Assembly (NCBI GenBank): GCA_020346805.1
Contig: CP070790.1
Location: 1,209,296-1,220,218, forward strand
Direction of reading: 5' to 3'
DNA from: Planctomycetota bacterium
Lineage (GTDB): Bacteria > Planctomycetota > Phycisphaerae > UBA1845 > PWPN01
DNA: 10,923 bases
The translations under genes were made by a program, and so were the position numbers. The notes beneath the pieces were generated by a model that was not told the DNA's origin, did not search any database, and worked only from the letters and a program-made list of their open reading frames with translations. How positions within the stretch are numbered: position 1 is the first letter of the stretch; the number at the start of each line of letters is the position of its first letter. Below are positions 1 to 6,380 of the stretch, in pieces.

Positions 1-777
1 TCGGCCTGTATATTCTTCCCACCGTTCGATAACAACCTTGTCATTCCCTTTCCATTCAACAATACGATACGGACCGTTCCCCACCGGATAACGATTCTGC
101 TGGTTATAGTACTCGCCGGTCTTAAGATCCGGGTGCTTTGTTTTCTCTTTCGCAAAAATATGTCGGGGAATTATAGGGAACTCGAGATTCAGTCTCGCCG
201 TAGCCAGAGCATCAGGTTGAACAAGTTTGATTATATGGTCGTCAAGGGCAATACATTCTTTGATCGGCTCGGTACTGGCCTTATGGGTCAAGCAGGGTAC
301 TTGAGGATCCAGAATCTGCTGCCAGGAATATACCACATCATGGGCAGTAAAGGGGTGTCCATCGTGCCATCTAAGATCCGGTTTCAATTTCACGGTAAAT
401 GTGGTGTGATCGTCGGACTCCTCCAATGATTCCACGATATTCTCATTAGGGCGTATGATAAACTTATTGTCAAAGGTAAGGAAACTATCATAAAGACAAT
501 CAATAACCAGAAACTCGTACCAAGACGAAGCGAACAACGGATTTAGAGTATTGGGGCTTCCATCAAGCTGTAGAAACAACGTTTCATCAATAGCGATTTC
601 GGATTTATCCTTGGGCGGAGGTTCGAACAATGAGGGAGGATTTACCAAAGGATCTTTGTTGGGATCATATGCGGGCACAGTTGACTTAGTTGTTCCAGGT
701 TTCCGGCAACCAGTTGATACCAAAACCATCACAACAACCGTCAAAATCAAACCGGCTTTAACAATATCTCGAATCAT
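1..777 (-). CDS. Peptide ABC transporter substrate-binding lipoprotein (SBP family 5), C-terminus cut by window edge
   Basis: This is the extracytoplasmic solute receptor of an oligopeptide/dipeptide importer. Translating the minus strand from the ATG at 777-775 gives 259 open codons running off the left edge; the family is usually about 500-600 residues, so roughly half is present. A hydrophobic signal (residues 5-20) ends in VSTGC, so Cys24 is the probable lipidation site. A proline-rich linker (about 36-57) follows. The family 5 region includes SPNTLNPLF (about 74-82) and the signature RWHDGHPFTAHDVVYSW (136-152), then NGPYRIVEWKG (234-244). The start is preceded by AAGGA at good spacing and overlaps the upstream permease stop as ATGA, implying translational coupling. 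It is only distantly similar to the first SBP of the operon. By hand count, two 60-base samples are 42-45% GC, against about 72% in a sample of the neighbouring permease. The family call is firm; the substrate is unknown. Confidence 0.88.
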   Translation of the reverse strand, partial: MIRDIVKAGLILTVVVMVLVSTGCRKPGTTKSTVPAYDPNKDPLVNPPSLFEPPPKDKSEIAIDETLFLQLDGSPNTLNPLFASSWYEFLVIDCLYDSFLTFDNKFIIRPNENIVESLEESDDHTTFTVKLKPDLRWHDGHPFTAHDVVYSWQQILDPQVPCLTHKASTEPIKECIALDDHIIKLVQPDALATARLNLEFPIIPRHIFAKEKTKHPDLKTGEYYNQQNRYPVGNGPYRIVEWKGNDKVVIERWEEYTGR

Positions 778-1715
778 GCCATCATTCCTTGCGTGGTCTT
801 GGGATCGAACGCATCGCGCAGTCCGTCGCCGACGAAATTCAAGGCCAGCAAGGTCAGCCCCAGAAACAGGCACGGATACAAAAGCATCCACCAGAAGCTG
901 ACCACCGTATTAATCGCTGCTACCCCTTCGGCCGACAATGATCCCCAGGTTGGAATCGGCGGGGCCACGCCAATACCCAGAAAACTCAGAAAAGATTCCT
1001 GAAGGATGGCCTGCGGCACGGTCAAGGTGGCATAGACCACAATCGGCCCGATCAGATTGGGCAGCAAATGGCGGACCAGGATCCGCATCGGCCCCACCCC
1101 TGCCGCCCGGGCCGCCTCCACAAAGGGCATCTCCCGCAAAGACAAGACCTGCCCGCGAATCACCCGGGCCATGGTCAGCCAACTCACCGAACCGATAGCC
1201 ACAAACAAAATCACCACGTTGGCGATCTGCTTGTCGCCGATCAAAACGGTCAACGGTCGCTCGAAGGCCACCTTCATCAATATCACCAGCAGAATATAGG
1301 GCAGCCCATAAAGGATGTCCACAATCCGCATCATCACGTTATCCGTTCGCCCGCCCGCCAGGGCGGCTATCGCCCCCCACAACACCCCGATGGTCACACT
1401 TATCAAAGCCGCACCAATCCCCACACTGAAACTGATCAATCCGCCGAACAAACAACGCTGTAAAACATCCCGCCCCAAAATATCGTAACCGCAGGGATGA
1501 GACCACGACGGCGATTGAAGGTAAAGCGATAATCTCTGCGCACCATAACCTTCAACAGTAACCGGCAAGGCCGCAAACATAACCACCAGCAGCAACACCA
1601 GAAAGATCGCACTGCCCATCGCCATCTTGTTTTGCCGAAAACGTCGCCAACTCCGCGATCCCGGGGACTGGGGCGGCAAAGCTTGAATATCATCAATAGT
1701 TGATATCTGACTCAC
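774..1715 (-). CDS. oppC: OppC/DppC-type peptide ABC transporter permease
   Basis: This is one of the two inner-membrane permease subunits of a peptide importer, 313 residues, the usual length for the family. It has a cytoplasmic N-terminus with the basic RSWRRFRQNK run (21-30) and a first membrane helix (about 31-53). The OppC hallmark GYDILGRDVLQR (76-87) precedes the permease core. Helices follow at about 92-120, 130-150, 165-185, 220-240 and 275-298. The EAA loop that docks the ATPase is at 200-220 (EAARAAGVGPMRILVRHLLP). The C-terminus GDGLRDAFDPK (297-307) is also typical. The start codon is GTG, overlapping the preceding permease stop as GTGA, with GAGG about 8 bases upstream. The stop overlaps the next gene as ATGA. 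Opp cannot be told from Dpp by sequence alone. Confidence 0.95.
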   Translation of the reverse strand: MSQISTIDDIQALPPQSPGSRSWRRFRQNKMAMGSAIFLVLLLVVMFAALPVTVEGYGAQRLSLYLQSPSWSHPCGYDILGRDVLQRCLFGGLISFSVGIGAALISVTIGVLWGAIAALAGGRTDNVMMRIVDILYGLPYILLVILMKVAFERPLTVLIGDKQIANVVILFVAIGSVSWLTMARVIRGQVLSLREMPFVEAARAAGVGPMRILVRHLLPNLIGPIVVYATLTVPQAILQESFLSFLGIGVAPPIPTWGSLSAEGVAAINTVVSFWWMLLYPCLFLGLTLLALNFVGDGLRDAFDPKTTQGMMA

Positions 1716-2629
1716 TGCTCCACCCTCACCCGCGGATCGACCAATGAATACAAAACATCCACCACCAGATTCATAACCACCAGCAAAGCCGAGTAAACCA
1801 GCACCGTGCCCATAATCAGACCGCGATCCAGATTCAAAACGCTGTTGACAAAATGCTGGCCCAGCCCCGGCACGTTAAACAACTTTTCGATCACAAACGA
1901 CCCGGTCATGGCCGCCGCCAGTGCCGGTCCCAGAAAACTCAACACCGGCAAAAAGGCGTTCTTCAAGGCATGCTTCCAGATCACCTCCCGACGGGCCACC
2001 CCCTTGGCAAACGCGGTCCGAATGTAATCGCTGCCCATAACATCCAACATCCCCAAACGGGTAAGCCGCGCTATGTAGGCCATGAAAGGTAACGACAAGG
2101 TAAAGGCCGGTAATGGCAAATGAGCGAAAGTCCCCCATCCCGCCACTGGAAACCACTGCAGCTTCAAGGCAAAAACTATCAGCAGCGCCGTCCCGGTAAC
2201 GAAGGTAGGAAGCGAAATCCCAATCAACACCAAAGCCAGCGAACTAACGTCAAACCAGGAATTGCGCTTAACCGCACTGACCACCCCCACCGGTACACCA
2301 ACCAACACCGCCATCAACACCGCCAGCAAGCCCAAAACACAAGACACCGGCAAAGCCTCGGCAATAATCTGCGTACAGGTCCAGTCGCGGTATTGAAAGC
2401 TCGGCCCGAAATCCAGACGAATAATTCCAAGCAAGTATTCCCAATAGTAGGACCAGTTGTCGTCGATGTGATAACGGGCCTCCAGCGCCCTTTGAATGGC
2501 CTCCGGCATGCCGCGGTCCGGCTGTTGAAAGGGATTCCACGGTACGGTCACCACCATCAGAAAGGCGATGGTGTAAATCGCCCACAAAATCGGAATCGCC
2601 TGAAATAACCGCCAGATAATATATTTCAT
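1712..2629 (-). CDS. oppB: OppB/DppB-type peptide ABC transporter permease
   Basis: This is the partner inner-membrane permease, 305 residues, normal for OppB/DppB. The N-terminal MKYIIWRLFQAIPILWAIYT gives the first helix, followed by a periplasmic stretch (about 30-90) with the family pattern DFGPSFQYRD (73-82). Helices lie at about 95-120, 130-157, 173-192, 228-247 and 272-295. The ATPase-docking EAA loop is recognisable at 202-224 in a degenerate form (YIRTAFAKGVARREVIWKHA). The C-terminal LVDPRVR (296-302) is diagnostic. The gene starts 11 bases after the stop of the upstream SBP. The nearest Shine-Dalgarno (GGAAAGG) lies inside the end of that SBP, about 14 bases from the ATG, which is long. 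Its stop is shared with the oppC GTG, so the two subunits are probably translationally coupled at equal dose. Confidence 0.95.
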   Translation of the reverse strand: MKYIIWRLFQAIPILWAIYTIAFLMVVTVPWNPFQQPDRGMPEAIQRALEARYHIDDNWSYYWEYLLGIIRLDFGPSFQYRDWTCTQIIAEALPVSCVLGLLAVLMAVLVGVPVGVVSAVKRNSWFDVSSLALVLIGISLPTFVTGTALLIVFALKLQWFPVAGWGTFAHLPLPAFTLSLPFMAYIARLTRLGMLDVMGSDYIRTAFAKGVARREVIWKHALKNAFLPVLSFLGPALAAAMTGSFVIEKLFNVPGLGQHFVNSVLNLDRGLIMGTVLVYSALLVVMNLVVDVLYSLVDPRVRVEQ

Positions 2630-2640
2630 ACCAAAGCCAT

Positions 2641-4590
2641 TTACCTTTCCACGTAAATATAATTCAGCGGAAAATGGTCTCGTGGATTAGGATAAATACC
2701 TTTCACATTGGGTCGCCAGGCATAAACCAGCACATAACCGTACAAAGGCAAAATCGGCAACTGCTCTTCCATGACATATGCCTCGGCCTGCGAAAGGATC
2801 TGCATTCGCTTGACTTTATCAGTTTCGTAGGCCGCTTGTTCCAACAATTTGTCAAAATAGGGATCGGAAAAGGCGGCGTGATTGTTACCGTTTCCGGTTT
2901 CAAACAGATCGAGAAAGGTCGTCGGATCCATATAATCGCCGAACCATCCTGACCTGCCGACCATGAATCGGCCCGTCCGTTTATCCTCGGCAAAGGTCTT
3001 CACTTCCTTGCCCACCAGCAAGACCTTGATACCGAGTTCCTTTTCCCACATCCTTTGCACCACCTGGGCCACCCGTTCATGTCCGTAGCCAGTGTTATAG
3101 AGCAATTCGATTACTCCCAGGCCCTCGCCGTTCGGATAACCCGCCTCCGCCAACTCCCGCCGGGCCCGCTCGGGATCGTATTCCAGACCTTTGGGGCTCA
3201 GATAACCGGGGATCTGTCCGGGTGGTATAACCGTGTTGGCCACTGGATTGTCCAGCCGCATCACATGATCGACGATTTGCTGTTTATCGATGGCCATGGC
3301 CAATGCCCGGCGAACGCGGGCGTCGGCCAGCGGATTAGGCCGGCCGTCATGTAAGGTAGGACGGCAATTGTAATGGTAAAAATAGGTCCCGAAACTGGGT
3401 ATGGGCCGAATATCTTCCCGTTTACCATCGAGCATCTGACCATACAACTCCGGCGTATACTCCATGGTCAGATCGCATATCATGTCGGCGGCACGCTGCT
3501 CATATAACATAAATGCGGTGTTCTGATATTCACCTTCCTGCATATCAATCGTTTCCGACGGCACCGCATCGGTATTCCAGTAATAAGGATTCTTTTTCAA
3601 CCGCATCCCCCGCTTGAATTTCCATTTCACCAGTTTATATGCTCCATTGCTGATAAGACCGGGATAATTGTTGCGACGATAATGCGGCTTGGTCCATTGC
3701 ATGTCATAGGCCCAAAGGCCGGCATCGGTTAACGGTCTGCCTTGGTAACGCTCGCGTAACAATTCAATACTTTCATGAATCGGCAGATAAACCGACCACG
3801 TGGTCAGATCGACAAAATAATGAATAGGGCGAGGCAGCAGCACTTCAAGATGACGATCGTCAAGAGCCCGAAAACCCACCGCCGCGAATCGTTTTTCCAT
3901 CTCCACAATATGTTCATCCAACCATCGGTCGCCGACCTGCTTCCAATCCACATCCGCCCGGCGCCACTCTGATAACACCTCGAACCAGTATGCATCATCC
4001 GTTGCCGCTGCAGAATCAGGAATCCTCAGGTTGAGTCGCTTCGCCAATAGCCGTCCCTGTTCGCCCTGCAAAACCTTCTTCAAGCTCTCCGTCTTGATCG
4101 GCGAGCCTTTCTGCAATTGGCGAACCAAACCCAGCAATTCCACATTGGCCACCCGCCAATTAAAGTAATCCTGGGCACCCCCAATGTGGGCGCTGATCAG
4201 TATGTAATAAGTCTCCGAGGTGCCCGGCTCGATGGCTCGCCGCCAGCCCCGTACGAAGTCATGAGCGGTTACCGGATCGCCGTTCGACCATCTGGCCTCC
4301 GGCCGAAGGGCAAACACATAACGTTTGCCGTCTTCGCTGATCTCCGGCGGCAGATAGGCAACCCCTTCAATCGCTTCCACCGTCCTGGGGTGGAGGGTGG
4401 CCAGCCCTTCCCACAAGGCAATGGACATTATGTGATCCTGATGATAACTCAATTGGGCAGGATCAATGGTATTAACGCCATAGCAGTTGATATAGGTAAA
4501 GTCCGCCGGCGATCGCTTTTCGCGCGTGCCGATCGACACCGCCGCCAAAATGCCAACTATCAGAATGATAATTATCAGATACCGGATCAT
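2641..4590 (-). CDS. Membrane-anchored peptide ABC substrate-binding protein (OppA-like) with an internal insertion
   Basis: First gene of the transporter operon, 649 residues from the ATG at 4590-4588. A TTG two codons upstream also gives an open frame but is less likely; no strong Shine-Dalgarno is seen for either. Residues 3-19 are a very hydrophobic run with no lipobox Cys, so the protein is probably held by an uncleaved N-terminal anchor. OppA-family marks are NTIDPAQLSYHQDHIMSIALW (about 40-60), ARWSNGDPVTAHDFVRGWRR (99-118, the family 5 signature), RALAMAIDKQQIVDHV and NPVANTVIPPGQIPGY in the middle, and LPLYGYVLVYAWRPNVKG near the C-terminus. Normally only a short segment separates the GAQDY region (about 138-142) from ALDDRHLEVLLPRPIHYF (about 242-259). 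Here about 90 residues, rich in charge and Trp (roughly 147-236), are inserted, which explains the length above the usual 520-560. The family call is strong; the substrate is unknown. Confidence 0.93.
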   Translation of the reverse strand: MIRYLIIIILIVGILAAVSIGTREKRSPADFTYINCYGVNTIDPAQLSYHQDHIMSIALWEGLATLHPRTVEAIEGVAYLPPEISEDGKRYVFALRPEARWSNGDPVTAHDFVRGWRRAIEPGTSETYYILISAHIGGAQDYFNWRVANVELLGLVRQLQKGSPIKTESLKKVLQGEQGRLLAKRLNLRIPDSAAATDDAYWFEVLSEWRRADVDWKQVGDRWLDEHIVEMEKRFAAVGFRALDDRHLEVLLPRPIHYFVDLTTWSVYLPIHESIELLRERYQGRPLTDAGLWAYDMQWTKPHYRRNNYPGLISNGAYKLVKWKFKRGMRLKKNPYYWNTDAVPSETIDMQEGEYQNTAFMLYEQRAADMICDLTMEYTPELYGQMLDGKREDIRPIPSFGTYFYHYNCRPTLHDGRPNPLADARVRRALAMAIDKQQIVDHVMRLDNPVANTVIPPGQIPGYLSPKGLEYDPERARRELAEAGYPNGEGLGVIELLYNTGYGHERVAQVVQRMWEKELGIKVLLVGKEVKTFAEDKRTGRFMVGRSGWFGDYMDPTTFLDLFETGNGNNHAAFSDPYFDKLLEQAAYETDKVKRMQILSQAEAYVMEEQLPILPLYGYVLVYAWRPNVKGIYPNPRDHFPLNYIYVER

Positions 4591-4672
4591 CGCCAAAGCA
4601 TTCTACGCGATTTCCACAAGTTGCTACAGAGTGTGCGGCATGCCCGTTTCTTCTCCCCACCTTCCCCAAATC

Positions 4673-4719
4673 CAACCCAATTCTTGACACAAGCCAGTTA
4701 TGGGTTGTGCGGGGGCACA
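4673..4719. promoter_or_regulatory. Cluster of inverted repeats in the divergent intergenic region
   Basis: The 225-base gap between the transporter operon (minus) and the FlgT-like gene (plus) contains three inverted repeats. Outer arms CAACCCA (4673-4679) and TGGGTTG (4701-4707) are perfect 7-mers. Inside them sits CTTG-aca-CAAG (4683-4693). A third, TGTGC-gggg-GCACA (4706-4719), follows and overlaps the outer right arm. A TTGACA hexamer (4684-4689) falls in the inner repeat but has no -10 element at 16-18 bases. Such nesting suits a repressor site or a structured leader, but no regulator is identified. Confidence 0.35.
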
Positions 4720-4732
4720 TGCGAGGTAAAAT
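4705..4732 (+). promoter_or_regulatory. Weak candidate sigma-70 promoter for the FlgT-like gene
   Basis: TTGTGC (4705-4710) and TAAAAT (4727-4732) are 16 bases apart, 3/6 and 5/6 matches to the consensus. The predicted start near 4739 would leave a leader of about 77 bases before the ATG at 4816. The -35 overlaps the TGTGC/GCACA inverted repeat, which would allow repression. This rests on sequence pattern only. Confidence 0.3.
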
Positions 4733-4815
4733 GATCGCACGGACGAAATCGAGGCGGTGCTGATCCTCACCATCGCCTATCACAAGTAAGGGCTGGGCCC
4801 GGGAGGTTCAAAGTT

Positions 4816-6027
4816 ATGTATTCACTACGATTGAAAGAATGTGCGTTGGCTGGGATGTGGTGTGTGTTCGCCGCGTGGCTGGTGTTCTCGCCTCAGGCAG
4901 CCTGGGGGCAAAAAGCAGTCAAGGACAGTAAAGATGTCAAGGCCGCCAAGACCGCCGGGCCCAAAGACGTGGTCCTGGTCGAAGCAAAAGGCGAGGGGAC
5001 GACGAAAGAAGAAGCGCTTAAGGCCGCCCTGCGTGACGCCCTGGAAAAGGGCGGCAAACAGGAGATTTTCTCGGACAGTAAGGTCGAAAACTTCCAACTC
5101 ATGCACGACACCATCATCTCCCGCGCCCAGGGGATTGTAAAGGACTATGAGATCGTCAAACAAAAAAAGGGGGTTGGCGGGAGTGTCATTATTCTTATCA
5201 AGGCCAAGGTATCAAAGAGCGTCCTGGCCAAGAGCTGGGGCGAAGTCCAGAATGTCCTGAAACAGATCGGGCGCCCCAAGATTCTGGTGTCGATTACTGA
5301 ACGGATCGATGGTCAGGAAGAAGAACAGAGCATCCTGGAGACCTTGATTGAGAAGCCGCTGCTCAAGAGCGGCTTTGAAATGGTGGCCGGCAAAGCTGCG
5401 GCCGCCATCCGCAAAAAAGAGGCCGACGACGCGGCCGCAGATGAAAATATCGCAAAGATCCAGGCCATCGCGAAGGATTTCGACGCGCAAATCTTCATCA
5501 CCGGCACGGCCAACGCTAATGAGGCGGGGATCGAGAGCCTCTACGGTGCCCCGGTCGCTTTCTACAACTGCGACGCACAGGTAAAGGTGTACTACACGGA
5601 CACCGCGCGGTTGATGGCCAGCGAAGGATTGCCGAATACCCGAGGCGGGGCGCGGGGCAGGAAGGAATTCAGCCCGCAGGCGGGTAAGATGGCTCTGGCA
5701 AATTCAAGCCAGAAGCTGGTGGACAGCCTCTATGCCCAGATCATGGAACGCTGGGCCACCGATATCAGCGCCGGCGGCGAGTTGATCCTCGAAATTGAGG
5801 GTATGAGCTTCAAGAAGGCCAACGATATCAAGAAACTTATTGCCTAGGTCAAGGGCGTCGAGAATATCAACTTCAAGCTCACCAAAGGATTGGCTCGTTA
5901 CCGGATTCGAGCCAAAATGTCGGGTGAACAGCTTGCCGAGAAGCTCAGCGAGGGCGAATTCACAAAGTTCTTCGAGATTCAGGATCTCAAGCTTAACAGG
6001 TTGCAGGCCAAAAAAGTTGAGAATTAA
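4816..6027 (+). pseudogene. Secreted FlgT-N-like/TolB-like protein interrupted by in-frame TAG at codon 344
   Basis: GGAGG at 4802-4806 sits 9 bases before the ATG. The signal peptide (about 1-31, cleavage near AWG-QK) has no lipobox, predicting a periplasmic protein. Residues about 51-135 resemble the N-terminal domain of flagellar protein FlgT: VEAKGEGTTKEEALKAALRD (55-74), then a helix and strands ending VIILIKAKVS. Residues about 152-270 (RPKILVSITERIDG to DAQIFITGTANANE) look like the alpha/beta fold shared by CsgG/TolB/FlgO-type proteins. Translation ends at TAG 5845-5847 after 343 residues. The same frame then stays open for 59 codons to TAA (6025-6027), and its product (VKGVENINFKLTKGLARYRI onward) matches in position and pattern the last domain of the paralogue at 10385-9156. 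The interruption is therefore inside the true gene, a 403-codon frame. A CAG (Gln) to TAG transition would explain it. It is either a mutation, a sequencing error or programmed read-through. If only the short form is made, the C-terminal domain is lost. Confidence 0.75.
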
Positions 6028-6114
6028 CCGATCGCTCGCCGCCTGTTAGGTAGAGCATAGGAACGCAGGCATACAAATACCCGCGTCCAACTTCCATATA
6101 GGGCGGCAAGACGG
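6028..6114. other. Convergent intergenic gap without a clear terminator
   Basis: This 87-base gap lies between two genes that converge. The only local fold is a 7-base stem with one mismatch, ACGCAGG (6063-6069) with CCCGCGT (6080-6086), with no T-run on either side. No intrinsic terminator can be supported. Confidence 0.4.
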
Positions 6115-6276
6115 CTACTCGACCACTTCTTCGCCTGGAGAAACCATCTCAGGTGTCGTTTCGCGGCGCTGTTCTTCTTGTGTAACGATAACTGTCTTTT
6201 CCCCACAGCCGACGGTAGTGAGCAGCGCCAGGAACGGTGCAATCAGTATCAGGACAGCTAAGAACGCTCGGGACAT
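6115..6276 (-). CDS. Small lipoprotein, 53 residues
   Basis: The ATG at 6276-6274 is chosen because AAAAGGAG lies 6-7 bases upstream; an upstream in-frame ATG (6306) has no comparable site and would spoil the signal peptide. Residues 4-21 are hydrophobic and end in TTVGC, giving Cys24 as the likely lipid-modified residue. The mature part is only about 30 residues, starting CGEKTVIVTQEEQRR and ending with an acidic tail (EEVVE). The gene ends in TAG. It follows the LPP20-repeat gene at 104 bases on the same strand and is likely its last operon partner. No family is recognised. It could be a small outer-membrane accessory lipoprotein of the surrounding envelope cluster, which is inference from position. 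Confidence 0.65.
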   Translation of the reverse strand: MSRAFLAVLILIAPFLALLTTVGCGEKTVIVTQEEQRRETTPEMVSPGEEVVE

Positions 6277-6297
6277 TGTGAGCTCCTTTTCTTGTAG

Positions 6298-6326
6298 CCG
6301 CGGCATCCGATGATCATCGGCCGCGG
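6298..6326. repeat. Nested palindrome between the LPP20-repeat gene and the small lipoprotein gene
   Basis: A perfect 14-base palindrome, CCGATGATCATCGG (6307-6320), is flanked by CCGCGG on both sides (6298-6303 and 6321-6326), with a three-base bulge on the left. In RNA it can fold into a stem of about 6 plus 5 pairs. There is no U-run after it on the minus strand, so it is more likely an mRNA-stabilising or attenuating hairpin just ahead of the small lipoprotein ribosome site, or a dimeric protein-binding site. Confidence 0.5.
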
Positions 6327-6380
6327 TGGTTCGCTTGTTTCTCGTAGACTTCGCTTATACAGACCGACTCAGCCGCCGCC

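Noticed and set aside
551..901. Long open frames on the strand opposite to the transporter and envelope genes.
   Set aside because: They overlap well-supported genes in other frames, lack ribosome sites and have low-complexity products typical of antisense frames in GC-rich DNA.
2626..2640. A four-codon ORF (ATG GCT TTG GTA TGA) linking the SBP stop to the oppB start by an ATGA overlap.
   Set aside because: Too short to support as a coding unit; it may only aid ribosome re-initiation.
4591..4596. TTG start two codons upstream for the first substrate-binding protein.
   Set aside because: The ATG at 4590 is more usual and neither has a clear Shine-Dalgarno, so the ATG was kept; the difference is two residues.
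4684..4689. Consensus TTGACA as a -35 element.
   Set aside because: The hexamer 16-18 bases downstream is GC-rich with no resemblance to TATAAT.
4727..4789. Short open frame ending DEIEAVLILTIAYHK before a TAA, possibly the tail of a decayed gene.
   Set aside because: Only 19 codons after an in-frame TAA, no start or ribosome site and no recognisable family.
5845..5847. Genome-wide reassignment of TAG as an explanation for the interrupted gene.
   Set aside because: The small lipoprotein at 6276-6115 ends in TAG and its 22-codon extension does not look like protein. TGA and TAA serve as ordinary stops elsewhere, so nothing supports a variant code.
6063..6086. Hairpin between the convergent genes as a bidirectional terminator.
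   Set aside because: Stem of seven pairs with a mismatch, ten-base loop and no T-run on either strand.
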